Source of the DNA: Rhabdophis nuchalis
Lineage: Eukaryota > Chordata > Lepidosauria > Squamata > Natricidae
Direction: 5' to 3'
DNA length: 64,000 bases
Assembly: GCA_039707465.1 (NCBI GenBank)
Contig: CM077643.1
Coordinates: 240,658,230-240,722,229, forward strand
This document shows positions 31,675 through 43,439 of this stretch, piece by piece (positions within the stretch are counted from its first letter, which is position 1; every line of letters begins with the position of its first letter). The notes below the pieces were generated by a model. The model was not told the origin of the DNA. It saw only the letters and a program-made list of their open reading frames with translations, and did no database searches. Position numbers and translations under genes: made by a program.

Positions 31675-33740
31675 TTATAAAACAATTTTTATTGGTTTTA
31701 CAATATGTATGGGAAAAGGGTTATAGGGTAAAAATTACATTATAATGGCCTCCATGCTGGAGGTGGTGGTCCTTCCAAAACTTCATACAAACACAATATT
31801 TTTTTAGAGAAAAACAGGGAGCAAGCATACATATACATTACATTGTATAGTTCATACGTTCAATCATATTTTTCATTGCCATCTAGTTTCAACTACCACA
31901 GTAGAAATTTCAAATAAAATCATTTTTGGGATCTAAGTCTTTTTGCTATTGATTCTTCTTCTCTCTTCCCATCGATGGGCGGGGCCATGCCCCCCCCTCC
32001 GTTCCCTCTTCTTCGTCTCCTAGGAGTGAGGAGTGCTTCTAAAGAAAGGCCTCCGCCTCTCTTAATGTTTTAACTCTAATTCTACCTCCGTCCCAGATGA
32101 CCAACATTCCTTCTGGCAGTAACCATTTGAACCAAACTCCTTTTTTATATAATTTTTTGGACAAGAAGGAATATTTCCTTCTTATCTCTCTAATTTTTTT
32201 GGGAATTTGTTTCAAAATAGTAACTTCTTTCTCCTGATATTTCAAGGGTCCTCCCCGCTGGGCCCTCAGTATCTCATTCCTTGCGGACCTCCTTAAGAAT
32301 TTAATATGGACTTCTCTTGGTACATCATTTATTCTAGCATATGCTGAGTTAATTCTATAAACCAGGTCCATATCCCACCAGAGTTGTTCTTTATTCCTTT
32401 TAATATAATCTGCTAAAATTGTACTCATAAGATCTTTAAGATCTTCTCCTTCTATCTCTGGGACGTTCTGGAACCTGAGAAAAAAAGACATTCTTTCGAA
32501 TTCTATCTTGATCATATGACCTCCCAGTTCTGCACTTTCCTTCCGAATTTCCTTTACCTCTTCCCTCATCTCAGCTGATCCTTCCTCCAACGCCTCAATT
32601 TTTTGTTTGTTATCCATTGTATTTCTTTGTGTTTCCAACAGCTCTAATTTTAAATTTGTCAGGTCTTTTCGGATTTCATGTACATTTTTCATTATGTCCT
32701 GGAGTATCTCATTTGTTGACAATTTCTGGGTGCTCTCACCAGTCCCTTCTTTTTGCAACAAAGCGGTGATCTTTGTCTGCTGCATAACTGGACTGGAGCG
32801 AGTAGATGATGAAGCAGAAAAGGACTTTCCAGTAGGTGGTTTTTTTAGAAGCCATTGTCCCGATTATAAGTTATAAGTTCTAATTTGTAAAAAAGATGGC
32901 GTCAGAAAAGCAGGCAGCTGGTGAAGTCCAAGGTATCGGAACAACTCGAATAAAAGTTCAGTCCGGGTAGCATATAAACCCCCCCCCAAAAAAAAACCCC
33001 AAGAGGAAGGGATTATATTATCAAAATCTAGATGTCCGCGTATTGGGAGAGATGCCAAAGGTTCCCCGAGGAGAAATTAAGCTAGAAAATTTAAAGTCTT
33101 GCGATCTTAAATGCCGAAGGAAGAGTTCACGAACAAAGAAAAGTTTTCCAGCAGGGAACAAAGAGGAGCCATTTGCCCCACCTCCTCATAGGAAGGAGAG
33201 TGAAAGTTTCATTTTCTTGTTGCAAAAAGTTTCCACACTATAATGTTACAACTGCAATAATGTAGATACAATTTTTTAACTATTGTTATTTCAGATGGCA
33301 AGCTGATTCTCTTTTTCTCCCCATTGCTGGGGAGAACTTTTTCAACTGCTGCTTTATTCCGAGGGGGGGGTCAGATCAGATTAACTCCCCCCTCCATTCT
33401 CCATTTAGAGTTGATTGAAAGTAAAACTCACAGTGCTCGCTTGTCCCTCAATTGCAGACCAGGAGATTAGGAAAGACCCTCCATCCCCGGCACTCCAGCC
33501 AGCTTTCAAATTCTTCCGTTGATTCCGGAATCCATCGGTGAAAGGGCAAAGCCCCCCCCTTTCTGCTTCCCGGCTCCTGGGGCGAGGCTGGAAGCACGCC
33601 CCACTGGCCGCCGCCTGGTTGGGGGTCTCCAGCAAGCCTCCAAAAACCCCTGTGCCCCCAGGGGGGCCCACCAGGAAAGCAAGCGGCGGACGAGTAACAA
33701 AACACGTCCGTCGCCTACGAAAACCGGAAGTCAAGACGTC
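31675..33740 (-). mobile_element. HAL1-like ORF1-only L1 element, full length
   Basis: A perfect 17-bp duplication, GCCAGGCATATTTCTTG (31658-31674 and 33741-33757), proves a single integration event of 2066 bp. On the minus strand the order is a GC-rich 5' UTR of about 950 bp starting GACGTCTTGACTTCCGG, ORF1 (32785-32039), a short 3' UTR and a short A-rich end with TTGTAAAACCAATAAAAA. No ORF2 (endonuclease/RT) exists anywhere inside. It must have been mobilised in trans by an autonomous L1. Confidence 0.93.
32039..32785 (-). CDS. L1 ORF1p-like protein (HAL1-like), 248 codons, premature stop
   Basis: Residues about 20-105 are rich in E/K/L heptads and should form the trimerising coiled coil. 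Residues about 110-200 are the RRM (FLRFQNVPEIEGEDL, MDLVYRINSAYARIND, REVHIKFLRRSARNEIL). The rest is the C-terminal domain (KYQEKEVTILKQIPKKIREIRRKY, GVWFKWLLPEGMLVIW, RVKTLREAEAFL). The frame stops at EAEAFL, where the other copies continue with KKHSS and about 40 more residues; the Lys codon is TAG here. It would bind RNA as a chaperone. Otherwise this is the best preserved ORF1 in the window. Confidence 0.88.
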   Translation of the reverse strand: MQQTKITALLQKEGTGESTQKLSTNEILQDIMKNVHEIRKDLTNLKLELLETQRNTMDNKQKIEALEEGSAEMREEVKEIRKESAELGGHMIKIEFERMSFFLRFQNVPEIEGEDLKDLMSTILADYIKRNKEQLWWDMDLVYRINSAYARINDVPREVHIKFLRRSARNEILRAQRGGPLKYQEKEVTILKQIPKKIREIRRKYSFLSKKLYKKGVWFKWLLPEGMLVIWDGGRIRVKTLREAEAFL

Positions 33741-33757
33741 GCCAGGCATATTTCTTG

Positions 33758-34600
33758 CAGCACACAGATTTTAAAAAAATCTACTCACTCTTCCCTTTTT
33801 AAGAACTATCTCCAAAATGTTTGTATTTCCAAATGGTTTTGTCTTGCCTTTTGATGAGACCTACAGCAAGGCCCACTCCCAAGGGGCAAGTGGATAAAGG
33901 ATAGGAAACACAGTCATATTCATGAATCAAAACTGGGAAATGTCCCTGGGATGCAATGACTTTCTCTTTCTCAACCTAAAATCAAAAAATGAAGTTGATG
34001 CCTATGAGAGATTCTTCCTTGCTGAAACACTTCATGCCATGTTTGAGAAATTCTTTCTCATTGTATGTATTAAATGTTATTGAAAGAAAACGGCGGCAGC
34101 AAAGCTGAACAAGGATTTTAATGCCACTAGAACAAAAAGGAGGCAGCCAACATTATTAAATGTTCCTGCTTCTCCAATTCTACATGTGCGTTTGTATAAC
34201 TTAAGTATAAGCACATTCAGTAGCTAAGTATTCCTTTAGGTCTTCTCTCAGACAGTTATCTGGAAAATCTTACCTCATTTTTTCCCTCACAAGAATAGCA
34301 GGTTCCATGAATCAGTGTCATGTTTTTTAATGCCAGGAAAAAGTGGGAGAAAATTCAACATTTGCAAGAAGGGTATTATTGAGGCAGAATTACATGATGA
34401 CATAAATTATGATATGACATGAATTATCTAACTATCAGTCTTTGTTCAGAGATTGGGCAAGATTTTTTGTAACCATATATTAAGTGGGAATCTATAGAGT
34501 TCTGCTCAAAGCAGGGTTCTGAGCACATACATTTCATGTACTGAATCATGTATTTATTCATTTGGTTTAGTTACTTATCTTTCTGACTGTTCATTAATTC
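33758..34600. other. No recognised feature
   Basis: Unassigned. Confidence 0.45.
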
Positions 34601-34980
34601 TGGAATTTGTTGCTGTTAGTTGCAAAGTCATGTCTGACCCATCTCGACCCCATGGACAACGTTCCTCCAGGCCTTCCTGTCCTCTACCATCCCCCAGAGT
34701 CCATTTAAGCTCACACTGACTGCTTCAGTGATTCCATCCAGCCATCTCATTCTCTGCCATTGCCTTCTCCTTTTGCCCTCCATCGTTCCCAGCATCAGGC
34801 TCTTCTCCAGTGAGTCCTTTCTTCTCATTAGGTGGCCAAAGTATTTGAGTTTCATCTTCAGGCTCTGGCCTTCTAAAGAGCAGTCAGGGTTGATCTCCTC
34901 TAGGACTGACTGGCTTGATCGCCTTACAGTCCAAGGGACTTGCAGGATTCTTCTCCAGCACATTCCAGATTCTGGAATCT
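34601..34980 (-). mobile_element. Bov-B (RTE) LINE, 3' end with ORF2 C-terminus
   Basis: Minus-strand frame 34963-34628 contains LEEINPDCSLEGQSLKMKLK, YFGHLMRRKDSLEKSLMLG and RMRWLDGITEAVS, the hallmark C-terminus of Bov-B ORF2. It ends with WRNVVHGVEMGQT. The rest of the element is missing. Bov-B is the enzyme source for Sauria SINEs, four of which are in this window. Bov-B is known for horizontal transfer among squamates and ruminants. Confidence 0.92.
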
Positions 34981-35683
34981 AAACTATCTCAAATATGCTA
35001 ATAAAGGACCCCGAGTAGAAAAATAAGATTGCCAGTCTTTGAAAGCTTTCTAATGGGTTAGGGTTGGGGTATTGATTGCATTAGCCACTCATCTTATGTT
35101 TTATAATTATGCATCATGAGAGAATAGAATTTGACATCTGTGCTGTAGAATGAGGCATAGCATGCTGTTGACTTTTCATATGCTCGATAGCATCAAATAA
35201 GATCTTCCTCCCTTTCTTCTTTTCTCCCTTCCTTCTTTTCTTCTTTCCTTCTTTTTCTTTCTTCCTTTCTTTTTCTCTCTTTTTCCCTCACTCTCTTTTT
35301 GTTCCTTCCTTCCTTTCTCTCTTTCTCTTTCTTTCAATTTGCAAAACTGTTCACAAACAAATTGGAATATTGAGATTTTTTTTGAAAAAATACTCGTGTG
35401 GGAGAAATCAAAGCTGACAAATCAATATGTCTAGAGTGAGATGCTTGAGTTATTACCTTTTAGAATCCCTCAATCTTAATTCCCCATCTGTGAAAGAAAA
35501 ATGAATTATCTACTTACAAAGCTGATAAAAAAAGCCTAAGACAAAGTAGTAATACTTTTTATGAGATTTAGGGATTTACTGTAGATGTAGATAAATAAGT
35601 TTTCCAGGGAAAGTTTGGCTTAACTTTGAGCCTTTAACTGAAACAAGGCAATCTTTTTTATTAACAACTTTGCTGATGAATAC
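34981..35683. other. Unassigned, with TTCC/TTTC polypyrimidine tract
   Basis: A TTCCTTCTTTTC-type tract lies at about 35205-35335. Nothing else is recognised. Confidence 0.55.
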
Positions 35684-35907
35684 ATGTGGAGTCCTTGGTA
35701 CTTTTTGAGGTTGGCTGTTTGCTTGCTGACATTTCATTATCTGGCTAGGTAACATCATCAGTCTTATTAGCTAATCATCAATCTGTATTTAATAATCAAT
35801 ACTAATCAGCAATAGCTTACCAATAGCACTGATGACATTACCTAGTCAGGTAATGAAATGTCTGCAAGAAAACATACAACCTCGGAGGGCACCAAAGACT
35901 CCACAGT
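35684..35907. repeat. Inverted repeat with hammerhead-like cores
   Basis: Arms are 35684-35762 and 35828-35907. The right arm on the plus strand reads CTGATGA (35829-35835), a perfect 7-bp stem ATTACCT/AGGTAAT with a 4-nt loop, then GAAA (35855-35858) and TGTC. The left arm on the minus strand reads CTGATGA (complement of 35755-35761), the same stem with one mismatch, then GAAATGTC. The motif order is hammerhead-like with a collapsed stem III, as reported for Penelope-like elements. Same family as 9474-9646. Confidence 0.65.
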
Positions 35908-37231
35908 TCAGCCCTGAGTTACATGAATTTTCTTGTATTGATATTATACATTTCAGATAATGTAATGCCTTAGGTTTAGGGAAACAATCCCTAATTGATC
36001 AGCATTTTCTCTTACCATCAGTAGTACTAATTGTGAAATCAATGAACATTTTCATGTTTGAGAATTGCCTCTGCTCTTGTTAAGTAACCTAATGAGGGGT
36101 TTTGGCAATGCCACAGGTTTTACTGAATCTCTCTTGGCTCATATGGGAAATGCATGATTTCAATTTCCCCCCCTGATTTATGGGTACTCCATGCTTCTCA
36201 CGGTTAGAAGAAATAATATTTTCACCTGAGTATATTCATCAGAGTTATAATTTTGCCTTGCCTCACTTTGGATAAGATTTTAAAAAATAATCTTGTTTCC
36301 TAAGAAATATCTCTGGCCAGATTATCCCCCCCCCCCCAAAAAAAACCCACCATTAACCACTTGTTAACTAATAGGTGAGATAATATTATTCTGCTCTTCC
36401 CTAATATTTGAATGCAGTTAGCCCTCAATATTTCTCTTCCCCCTCAACTACTTCCTTTGATTGAAAATGGACATTTTAGTTGTGCCATTAACAGTTGGCT
36501 CGCTGAAATACAAAATTACTATTGGTATGGCTGGAATAAAAAGATATTTTTTAGGGCATCTCCTGGCCCAATGAACTTAACAGGGATTAGGTCCAGTTCC
36601 ATATTTATGTGGTCCTGCCCTCCCTAAGGATGTCTTCCCTATTGTTTTCTCAGGACAAAACCTCATAATTCTTTCTCTACTAAAAAAGAAAGGAAGAAAA
36701 TTTACTTATCTTAACCAAGGAGGTCAAATGACACAAGCAGTGATGATCCAAGGAAGGTAAGCCTGGGCATGGGGGCAGCGGGGTGAGGGTGGGGAGATAG
36801 ATCAGTTACTTTGATAGATGACCTTTGTTGGAATCTTAAAGGTTGAAAAACCTTTGTAATGGTATAGGGGGAAAACCTTGAGGGAAATGCTGCTTAGGGA
36901 TTGGTCAGATATGAGAAGGCCTAACTTGCAGCTGGATAGTGAGAGAAGCAAGAGACTCAGAAGGGACCCACCCTAGTTTTTTGGGCCATAAAGGAGATGA
37001 TGGGAGAATTTTATCTTTAAATTTGCATGATTGTTAATGTAGCTTTACAGTAGAGTTAGCTTATCTAATCATGTATCTTGTCTGGTCTACCTGGTAATGC
37101 CGACACCCTTCTTGGTCTTATTAGATCTCTTGACAGCTTTTATCCCTGTTGCCAACCACATTTTGAGTGCTACAGCAGTTGAAAATTCAAGGCTGGGGAG
37201 GGAGGCTGGCATTAATCATACAGAACTAATT
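35908..37231. other. No recognised feature
   Basis: Unassigned, with a poly-C/A run at about 36328-36346. Confidence 0.45.
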
Positions 37232-37400
37232 AGGAATAGCAATGGCACTTAGACACTTCATAGTGTTTTTACAGCCCTCTCTAAGCGGTTTACAGAGTCA
37301 GCATATTTCCCCAAACAATCTGGCTCCTCATTTTACCCACCTCAGAAGGATGGAAGGCTGAGTCAACCTTGAGCCTGGTGAGATTTGAACTGCCAAACTA
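37232..37400 (-). mobile_element. tRNA-derived squamate SINE, truncated
   Basis: AATAGCAATGGCACTTAGAC, AGCCCTCTCTAAGCGG and GGCTGAGTCAACCTTGAGCC are the complement of the SINE at 27822-28050. The head beyond the B box is lost. Confidence 0.82.
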
Positions 37401-38402
37401 GTTTGCTTCTCAAATCAGTTTGTTGACTGCTGACAATCAGATCACCCAGGTATGAAGACTGACAAAGGCTTTACCCCTTTTCATATGGATGGGAAAGTCA
37501 AAGCAGGACATAGATTTTGATTCCTCTCCTACACCTCAGTCAAACTCCATGCCACTCACCTTGTATCGTTTAAGAGATTTAGCATGTTTATTAAATTTCC
37601 TGTATGTGCGGAGTATGTACCATAAATCCTGAGTCTAAGGGCACATGAATAGAAACGAGAATTTCTGGCTTTGATGTCTCTGTCTCCATGTGATTGCTCT
37701 CTGTTCTCGAGCCCATGTGATTGGCCAGAGAAACTGTGTATCTTGGCATGTCCAGTGTTCTTAGTTGCACACAAGCACCATTTGCTGACAGCCATCTATC
37801 TGCCTGAGGGAACACAATTTTTCCTCTTATTCAGCTGGGTTACTAGTTACATCAACAAGAGAAGACATTTCTGCAGGAACAAGTGGAAAAATTAATTGAA
37901 GGGAATGCAGTTAGGGCAGTTTTTGTATTAATATCTCTATCTGCCATTTATTGATATTTAAACACACGAGTATGACTACACAAATGAAAACCTTACGCAG
38001 CTGTTTTCACAGGCTCCACTTAATCCCCAAAGTAGCTACATGTGCACCAATGGATCCTCTTTCCCTTTGGCTATCTCTAGATGGTGATGGTGAACTGATG
38101 AATAGATGAATGATGTAAGGCCCTTATGGAGAACCAGCGGCTATGGACTACATAATGCTCCAGACCTCTGAGGTCATCTTCATCCCTTGCAAAAAGAAAC
38201 GTATTCGTTGCATTTATTTTCTTGGCTTTGCATGCCTTTTTTAAGGTGGTATTGGGAAAAAATTAAGGACAAGTAAAGGGGCCTTGCATCCTTCGATGTG
38301 ACCATATTTGGGGTAATTTTCTACAGTTTAGGGGGATTTGGTTGGGAAACAGAGGTAGTTGTCAACTTACTGGGATCACTGGAATGCCACCCTAAGGATC
38401 CA
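37401..38402. other. No recognised feature
   Basis: Unassigned. Confidence 0.45.
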
Positions 38403-38650
38403 CTAGGGAAAGGAAATCAGCAAGGGAAACAACGGAAGGGAGGGAGGAAGAGGAGGGAAGAGAAGAAAGGGTAAAGCAAAGGAAATCAGGGAGAAGAAGT
38501 AAGAGTGGGAGAGAGAGGAGAAGAAGAAGATGAGAGGAGGAGTGGGGGAAAGGGAAGAAGGAAAAAGGGAGGAGAGGAGGAAAGGAGAGGGCAGAGAAGG
38601 GAGGTTGGGAAGACGGAAGGAGTAGGGTTGTTGCAAAAAAGGATGGAGGT
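38403..38650. repeat. Polypurine (GGA/GAA-rich) tract
   Basis: About 245 bp of nearly pure purine on the plus strand, irregular. Open frames across it on both strands (Arg/Glu-rich and Ser/Pro-rich) are artefacts. Confidence 0.9.
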
Positions 38651-38807
38651 ACGGGGTGGCAAGAAAGTGACCCCCAACTGTGGTTTCTAAATTTGTAAGA
38701 AGATTGTGATAAATGTTAATACTTAATTGATATATATTAATAGCATTTACAAGAATGCATATTTGTGAATGAATATGAAAGGGAAAAAATGAATCGTTAT
38801 AAAAAAA

Positions 38808-38985
38808 GAGGTCATTGTCAACTTACAATGACAATTGAGACCAGAATTTCCACCACTAAGCAGTGCAGTCATAAAGTAAGGGTATAGAAGAGATGCTGGC
38901 CAGGAAGAACCAGACATAACCTCTATTCAGTGCCATAGTAACTGTAATTGGTTGCTGAATAAATGCTATAAGCCAAGGACTACCA
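38808..38985. mobile_element. Tc1/mariner-type MITE, internally deleted
   Basis: CAATTGAGACCAGAATTTCC at the left and ATAAGCCAAGGACTACC at the right match the family at 47541-47954. The outermost bases are degraded and TA flanks are not clear. Confidence 0.6.
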
Positions 38986-40406
38986 GTGATTGCTTAAGCC
39001 TCTGCAACATTTAAGGCTACAATTTGGTATCTCCCAACAAACGAGTTACAATATCTATTTGACATACATTGACAAGGGTATATTTTTTAAAAAGAACAAA
39101 GATAGGATTGGCTAATTCTTGACACTTGAAATACTCTACAAAATACAATATTGTGATTGTGTGTAATATGGACAGAGGTTATGTCATACATTTATCTTGT
39201 TTTTCAACTCCATTGATTTCAATATTCTTCTATTACTTTGAATCACATACCGATGTTTGAAAATTAATATGAGGACGGGGGAAATTTTGATGCTTCCATC
39301 GTTGCAAAGAGATTAATATTACAAAACTGGAAAGATACTCATTTTGTTTTAATTGTACAATGATCTGAAGAGCTCACTCTTACTATATCTGAAACAATCT
39401 GTTCATAGACAGAAATTTGGATTACATATGCCGATTGTCATTTAATTTATTTTTCCTATTTTATTTAGTGAATTAACAATTGTACATATCATAAATAGAG
39501 ATTTCATTAAGCTTTTTGTCTAGATACATGATATATATCTTTTTTTCTTTTTACACAAAGCATTAAAACTATAACCAAAACATCTGCTAATATTTTAAAC
39601 TTCAAAATGAACACACACACACATTTCTTGAGCTTGATGAATGGCATCTTTAAAAAAAATATCCAACTTTAAATTCAATATATATTATTATAAAGGGATT
39701 ACACCCATTTTTCCCATCACTATATTTTATATCTCATCAAAATTAGTTTTTTTTCTTTTAAAGAATACTAGAACTTGCTGCAGATGATCTGCATTTCTCA
39801 TCATATTCAGTATCTTTTTTTTAAGGCTAAGATAATTTCCAGGAATAGATTCCTCTCCTCTCTTTTCCTGTAATTTGTGGCCTCATTTGGAAAGATATTG
39901 AGTTGTTTAATAATCAAACACTTCTCTTGGGCTCTTCTCCCTGAAGGCAGAAAGAAAAACAATTTAATTTAATCTTCATAGTCATTATTGCTATTAGTTG
40001 GAAGCTGAAGCATTTGCAATTCAGAGGGAAGAGGTGTAATTTTGTCCATTTACTACATAAATGACATCTGCCAGCTCAGAGGATGTCATGTTCCTCTTGT
40101 GTTGCGTGCGCCCAAAGTCTGCTGCAGGGATTGAGACCCACAAGGAATAGATTGTGGCGGAAGGAGGAAGGGGGAAGGATGGAAAAAAGGAGGAGAGAAA
40201 GTTCTGTTGAATGATCTAAAATCTGCTCATGTGGCTTTGGATCCAAGTCATGATTCTGAATGTTGAAGGCTTGACTGAAAAGAAAAGATCTCTCTATTAC
40301 CACTTTCTTTACTCTTCCTTCTCTGTCCCTCTCTTCCTGCACAGTGGACTTTTGAGAGTGAGGCATTAAGTGTGTGTGTGAGTGAGTGTGAGTGTGTGTG
40401 TGTATA
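38986..40406. other. No recognised feature
   Basis: Unassigned AT-rich DNA, ending with a GT/GAGT run at 40369-40404. Confidence 0.45.
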
Positions 40407-40606
40407 AATCTTGTTTCCCTGAAAATAAGACCTCCCCGGACAATAAGCCCTCTCCAAAAATATTGCAACACAGCAGCAGCCATGAGGTGACCATGCTTGC
40501 TGCCTCCTGGACCTCAAAAATAATAAGACCTCCCTGCAAATAAGGCCAAGTGCTTATTTTGCAGGTCAAAAGAAAAGAAGACTGTCTTATTTTTGGGGAA
40601 ACACAG
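40407..40606. mobile_element. Tc1/mariner-type MITE (TTTCCCTGAAAATAAGAC ends)
   Basis: The right end TTATTTTTGGGGAAACACAG is followed by TA. The left end TTGTTTCCCTGAAAATAAGA is preceded by TA. The interior ATATTGCAACACAGCAGCAG is shared with 27067-27322. Confidence 0.85.
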
Positions 40607-40658
40607 TATATGTATGTGTGTTTGTGTTTGTGTGTGTGTCTGTGTTTGTGTGTATGTA

Positions 40659-40660
40659 TG

Positions 40661-40727
<67 letters not shown>

Positions 40728-40788
40728 GTTGGATGGATGGATAAATGGATAGATGGAGGGATGGATGGATGGATGGATGGATGGATAG
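40659..40788. repeat. (GATA)n then (GGAT)n microsatellite
   Basis: About 16 GATA units at 40659-40726, then GGAT-type units to 40788. The array continues as GATA at 41438 beyond the LTR, so it was one array before the insertion. Confidence 0.95.
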
Positions 40789-41437
40789 TGTTATGGTCCG
40801 CTGGTGGCCTGCAGAGCTGGCAGCAGAGTCAGACAGTGAGGAGGTTAGGGAAGAACATGAGTCAGTCCTGGAGTCTGGAGAAGGCTCAAATGAGGGCTCT
40901 GCGTCAATGGCTGAGAGAAGGCCAGGGCCATCTGAGAGTTATGTGCTGCCTCTGGGGCCTCCAGAATCAGACATCATTGAGGCAGAGGAACAGGGGGAGT
41001 CTGTTCCCAGTGCACGCATGCGCAGAGCTGCCAGAAGGCAAGAACAGTTGACAAAAGGGGTGACTCAAGAGTAAGGCTTGGAGATGATTGGCCCCTCCCA
41101 TAAGACATAAAGGAGAAGCAAAGGCATGTGAGCTTTTGCAGGAAGCAACTTTGTTTGTTCTGGTCGGTTTAAAGTCTGAAGCTCTGTTTTGACTCCATGT
41201 GCTCCATGTGGCCTTGCAAAGCTAATTGCCAAATAGGTCTTTGGCAGCATTTCAAGGTAGATAAATGTGGGTGCTTATCAGTCTTATTCTGAAAGACTTT
41301 GGCAGACTTCTGTCAGATTCTTTACAAACTATTTGTGACTCATTACGGACTGTGAATGAACATAATTCACAGCCATTGAAATAAAAAGAGGGTTTTTGGG
41401 GATGTGTGCTTTTTACTGTCTCAGTAAGCCTAGGTCA
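40789..41437 (+). mobile_element. Solo LTR (649 bp) inserted in a GATA array
   Basis: It begins TGTTATGGTCCG and ends AGGTCA. GGATAG lies directly on both sides (40783-40788 and 41438-41443), a 6-bp duplication, though inside a repeat. The order is a GC-rich acidic-frame region, CATGCGCAGAGCTGCC, GATTGGCCCCTCCCATA, a weak ACATAAAG box, and a GAAATAAAAAG polyadenylation-like signal near the end. It is family mate of 6786-7455. TG..CA ends and a 4-6 bp duplication fit an LTR retroelement; no coding region is left. Confidence 0.82.
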
Positions 41438-41453
41438 GGATAGATAGATGATT

Positions 41454-41527
<74 letters not shown>
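41438..41527. repeat. (GATA)n microsatellite
   Basis: About 20 GATA tetramers with one GATT interruption. It continues the array at 40659-40788. Confidence 0.95.
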
Positions 41528-42489
41528 CCGACCAGAGCTTTAAATTCTTGGTCACAGAGGACTTTGGAAATTAGACTGAGAACCATGTTTGGATTGAAGG
41601 TTACAGATTATCTGTCCTTATTCTACACTATGACCTCATGTCTGGCAACATAAACGCTGTGAAATAATTTCAAAATTTGAACTTACTAGAGGAGGGCACG
41701 TTATATGAGTATGGTCTTACTAAAGGAACGGTTTTATTATTACCTCTCTATCCTGAACAGTAGCACTGATTAGGATAGCATCACTTCAATCTCAAAGTGA
41801 GATGAGATCCAAAGGCTGTCTCTCTGGGCTTAGATTTAGGCCTCCTCTCTCCAAACAACAATCACAACATGTTTTGCAAAACCAGAAGAATCACTGATGG
41901 GAAAAGAAGCACCTTTAACCTCAATGTGGAATAGTTTTACAAGCACGAATTACCTAATTTGGCCAGAACTAGATTATATAATAGCAGTTTACTGAAAAGA
42001 CTCGTATTTACAATAACATGGAAGTAGGTTATATGAGTATTTCTGCTGGATGCAGTAGTTAAGGGCACTCCTGTTCCCTTTCTAGTCAAGCTCATTCAAC
42101 TTCCTTTTTATTACTGGGAAAAGCATTTCAGAACACAATTGAATCTACTGGTTAACTCCTGCCTACCCCAAGAAAAGTTAGTTCTCAGGATTACCGACTG
42201 TGTAGCTGAGCTCATTAAGAAAAGGTTGCAGCTGCCAGCAAACCAGGGAATTAAACAGTGTTTTGATGAGAGTGTAGGAAGTTAGCACCCAACCCTTTGC
42301 TAGAAAAATGAAATATCCTAGGAAATATTGAAAAGGCAGAATATTACATTTCCCTGGATGTGAAAAGGGAGAAACATGTTTTAAAGACAAAATAGCTCCC
42401 TGCAGCTGCCTACCCATCCCCCTTTGTCAATGGGCCATTAAGATGCCCAAGCCAGTCTATTCTACATAATAAAGAGTTCTCCCCTTCAG
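41528..42489. other. No recognised feature
   Basis: Unassigned. Confidence 0.45.
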
Positions 42490-42886
42490 CTCCAGGGTGA
42501 TGGGATTAAGGCATGATAGTATTAGCCCTTTACCCAAACTCACCACATGGCATCTGAGAACTCAACCAAACTTGGGACTCAAAACACAGCCTATAGAGCT
42601 GCCCCTGCATGGCTCCATGGGAGTCTGATAACCAATCAGAATACATTTCTTACACAGGAACAGGAAACAGAGAGGGGGCTGAACAGATTATAAAAAAACC
42701 AGCAAGCCCCTTCTCTCTCTTCTTCTTCTTCACCCAACATTGAAGCATGTGATCCCCCTTTTCTGTTCAGGAGCTCCAAGGTATGTGGTCCTGTCCATCA
42801 TTAAACCATCTTTCCAAGCAGCCTCCATGTCTCCAGTGTCTTTTCCCCCACTTGGAGCTGAACCCAGAAGGACATTTGTTCCAACA
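42490..42886 (+). mobile_element. Possible solo LTR
   Basis: A GATTATAAAAAAACC TATA-like box (about 42687) is followed by a CTCTCT/TTCTTC initiator-like run, a CATTAAACC polyadenylation-like site and a terminal GAACCCAGAAGGACA block. The spacing is that of U3-R-U5. I found no duplication, no second copy and no certain 5' end, so the limits are approximate. Confidence 0.35.
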
Positions 42887-43439
42887 AGAGAAAGAAGGCT
42901 CTTCTACTAACAATAGAGAGATGAGAAAGGAGGAGGACAGAGGAACAGAGGAAGAAAACCTGTGGTAAGATGGAAACAATCCAGCTTCTTGCTGAAAGCA
43001 AGAAACATTTTTTCCGTAGCTCTTTCTCAGTGGAAACCTCTCCTGGGACCCAGACTCTATCAACATCTTCGAACCCGACTTGACATATACTGATTATATC
43101 TATGCTGTTTGCCTGGCAAAATCACAGAAGTCGATGGGCTGTTGTTGTGGTTTTCTTTTCATTCCCAGCCAAGTGTACAACCCTGAGTTTTCTCAGTAGC
43201 CGGCTGTCCAAACACTAACCTAAGTTGATCTTGCTTAGTTGCTAAGCTCAGCCAAGATCACTCAGGTGTTGCTACCTGCTGAAGTGTAACAAATACGTGA
43301 TCAGTGTGAATGTTCTGAGGAAGGAGCAACATGACAGAAGAAGCTGCAGTCCTTCTATCTTGGCTACTTCCCTTTTCCTGGAGAGGAAAAAGCTGAATAA
43401 TGGGAGGTGTGTTCTGATAAGACCACAGTCTGGCCTCCA
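42887..43439. other. No recognised feature
   Basis: Unassigned. Confidence 0.4.

Noticed and set aside
38403..38690. Ser/Pro/Phe-rich and Arg/Glu/Gly-rich frames
   Set aside because: They are the polypurine tract in different frames.
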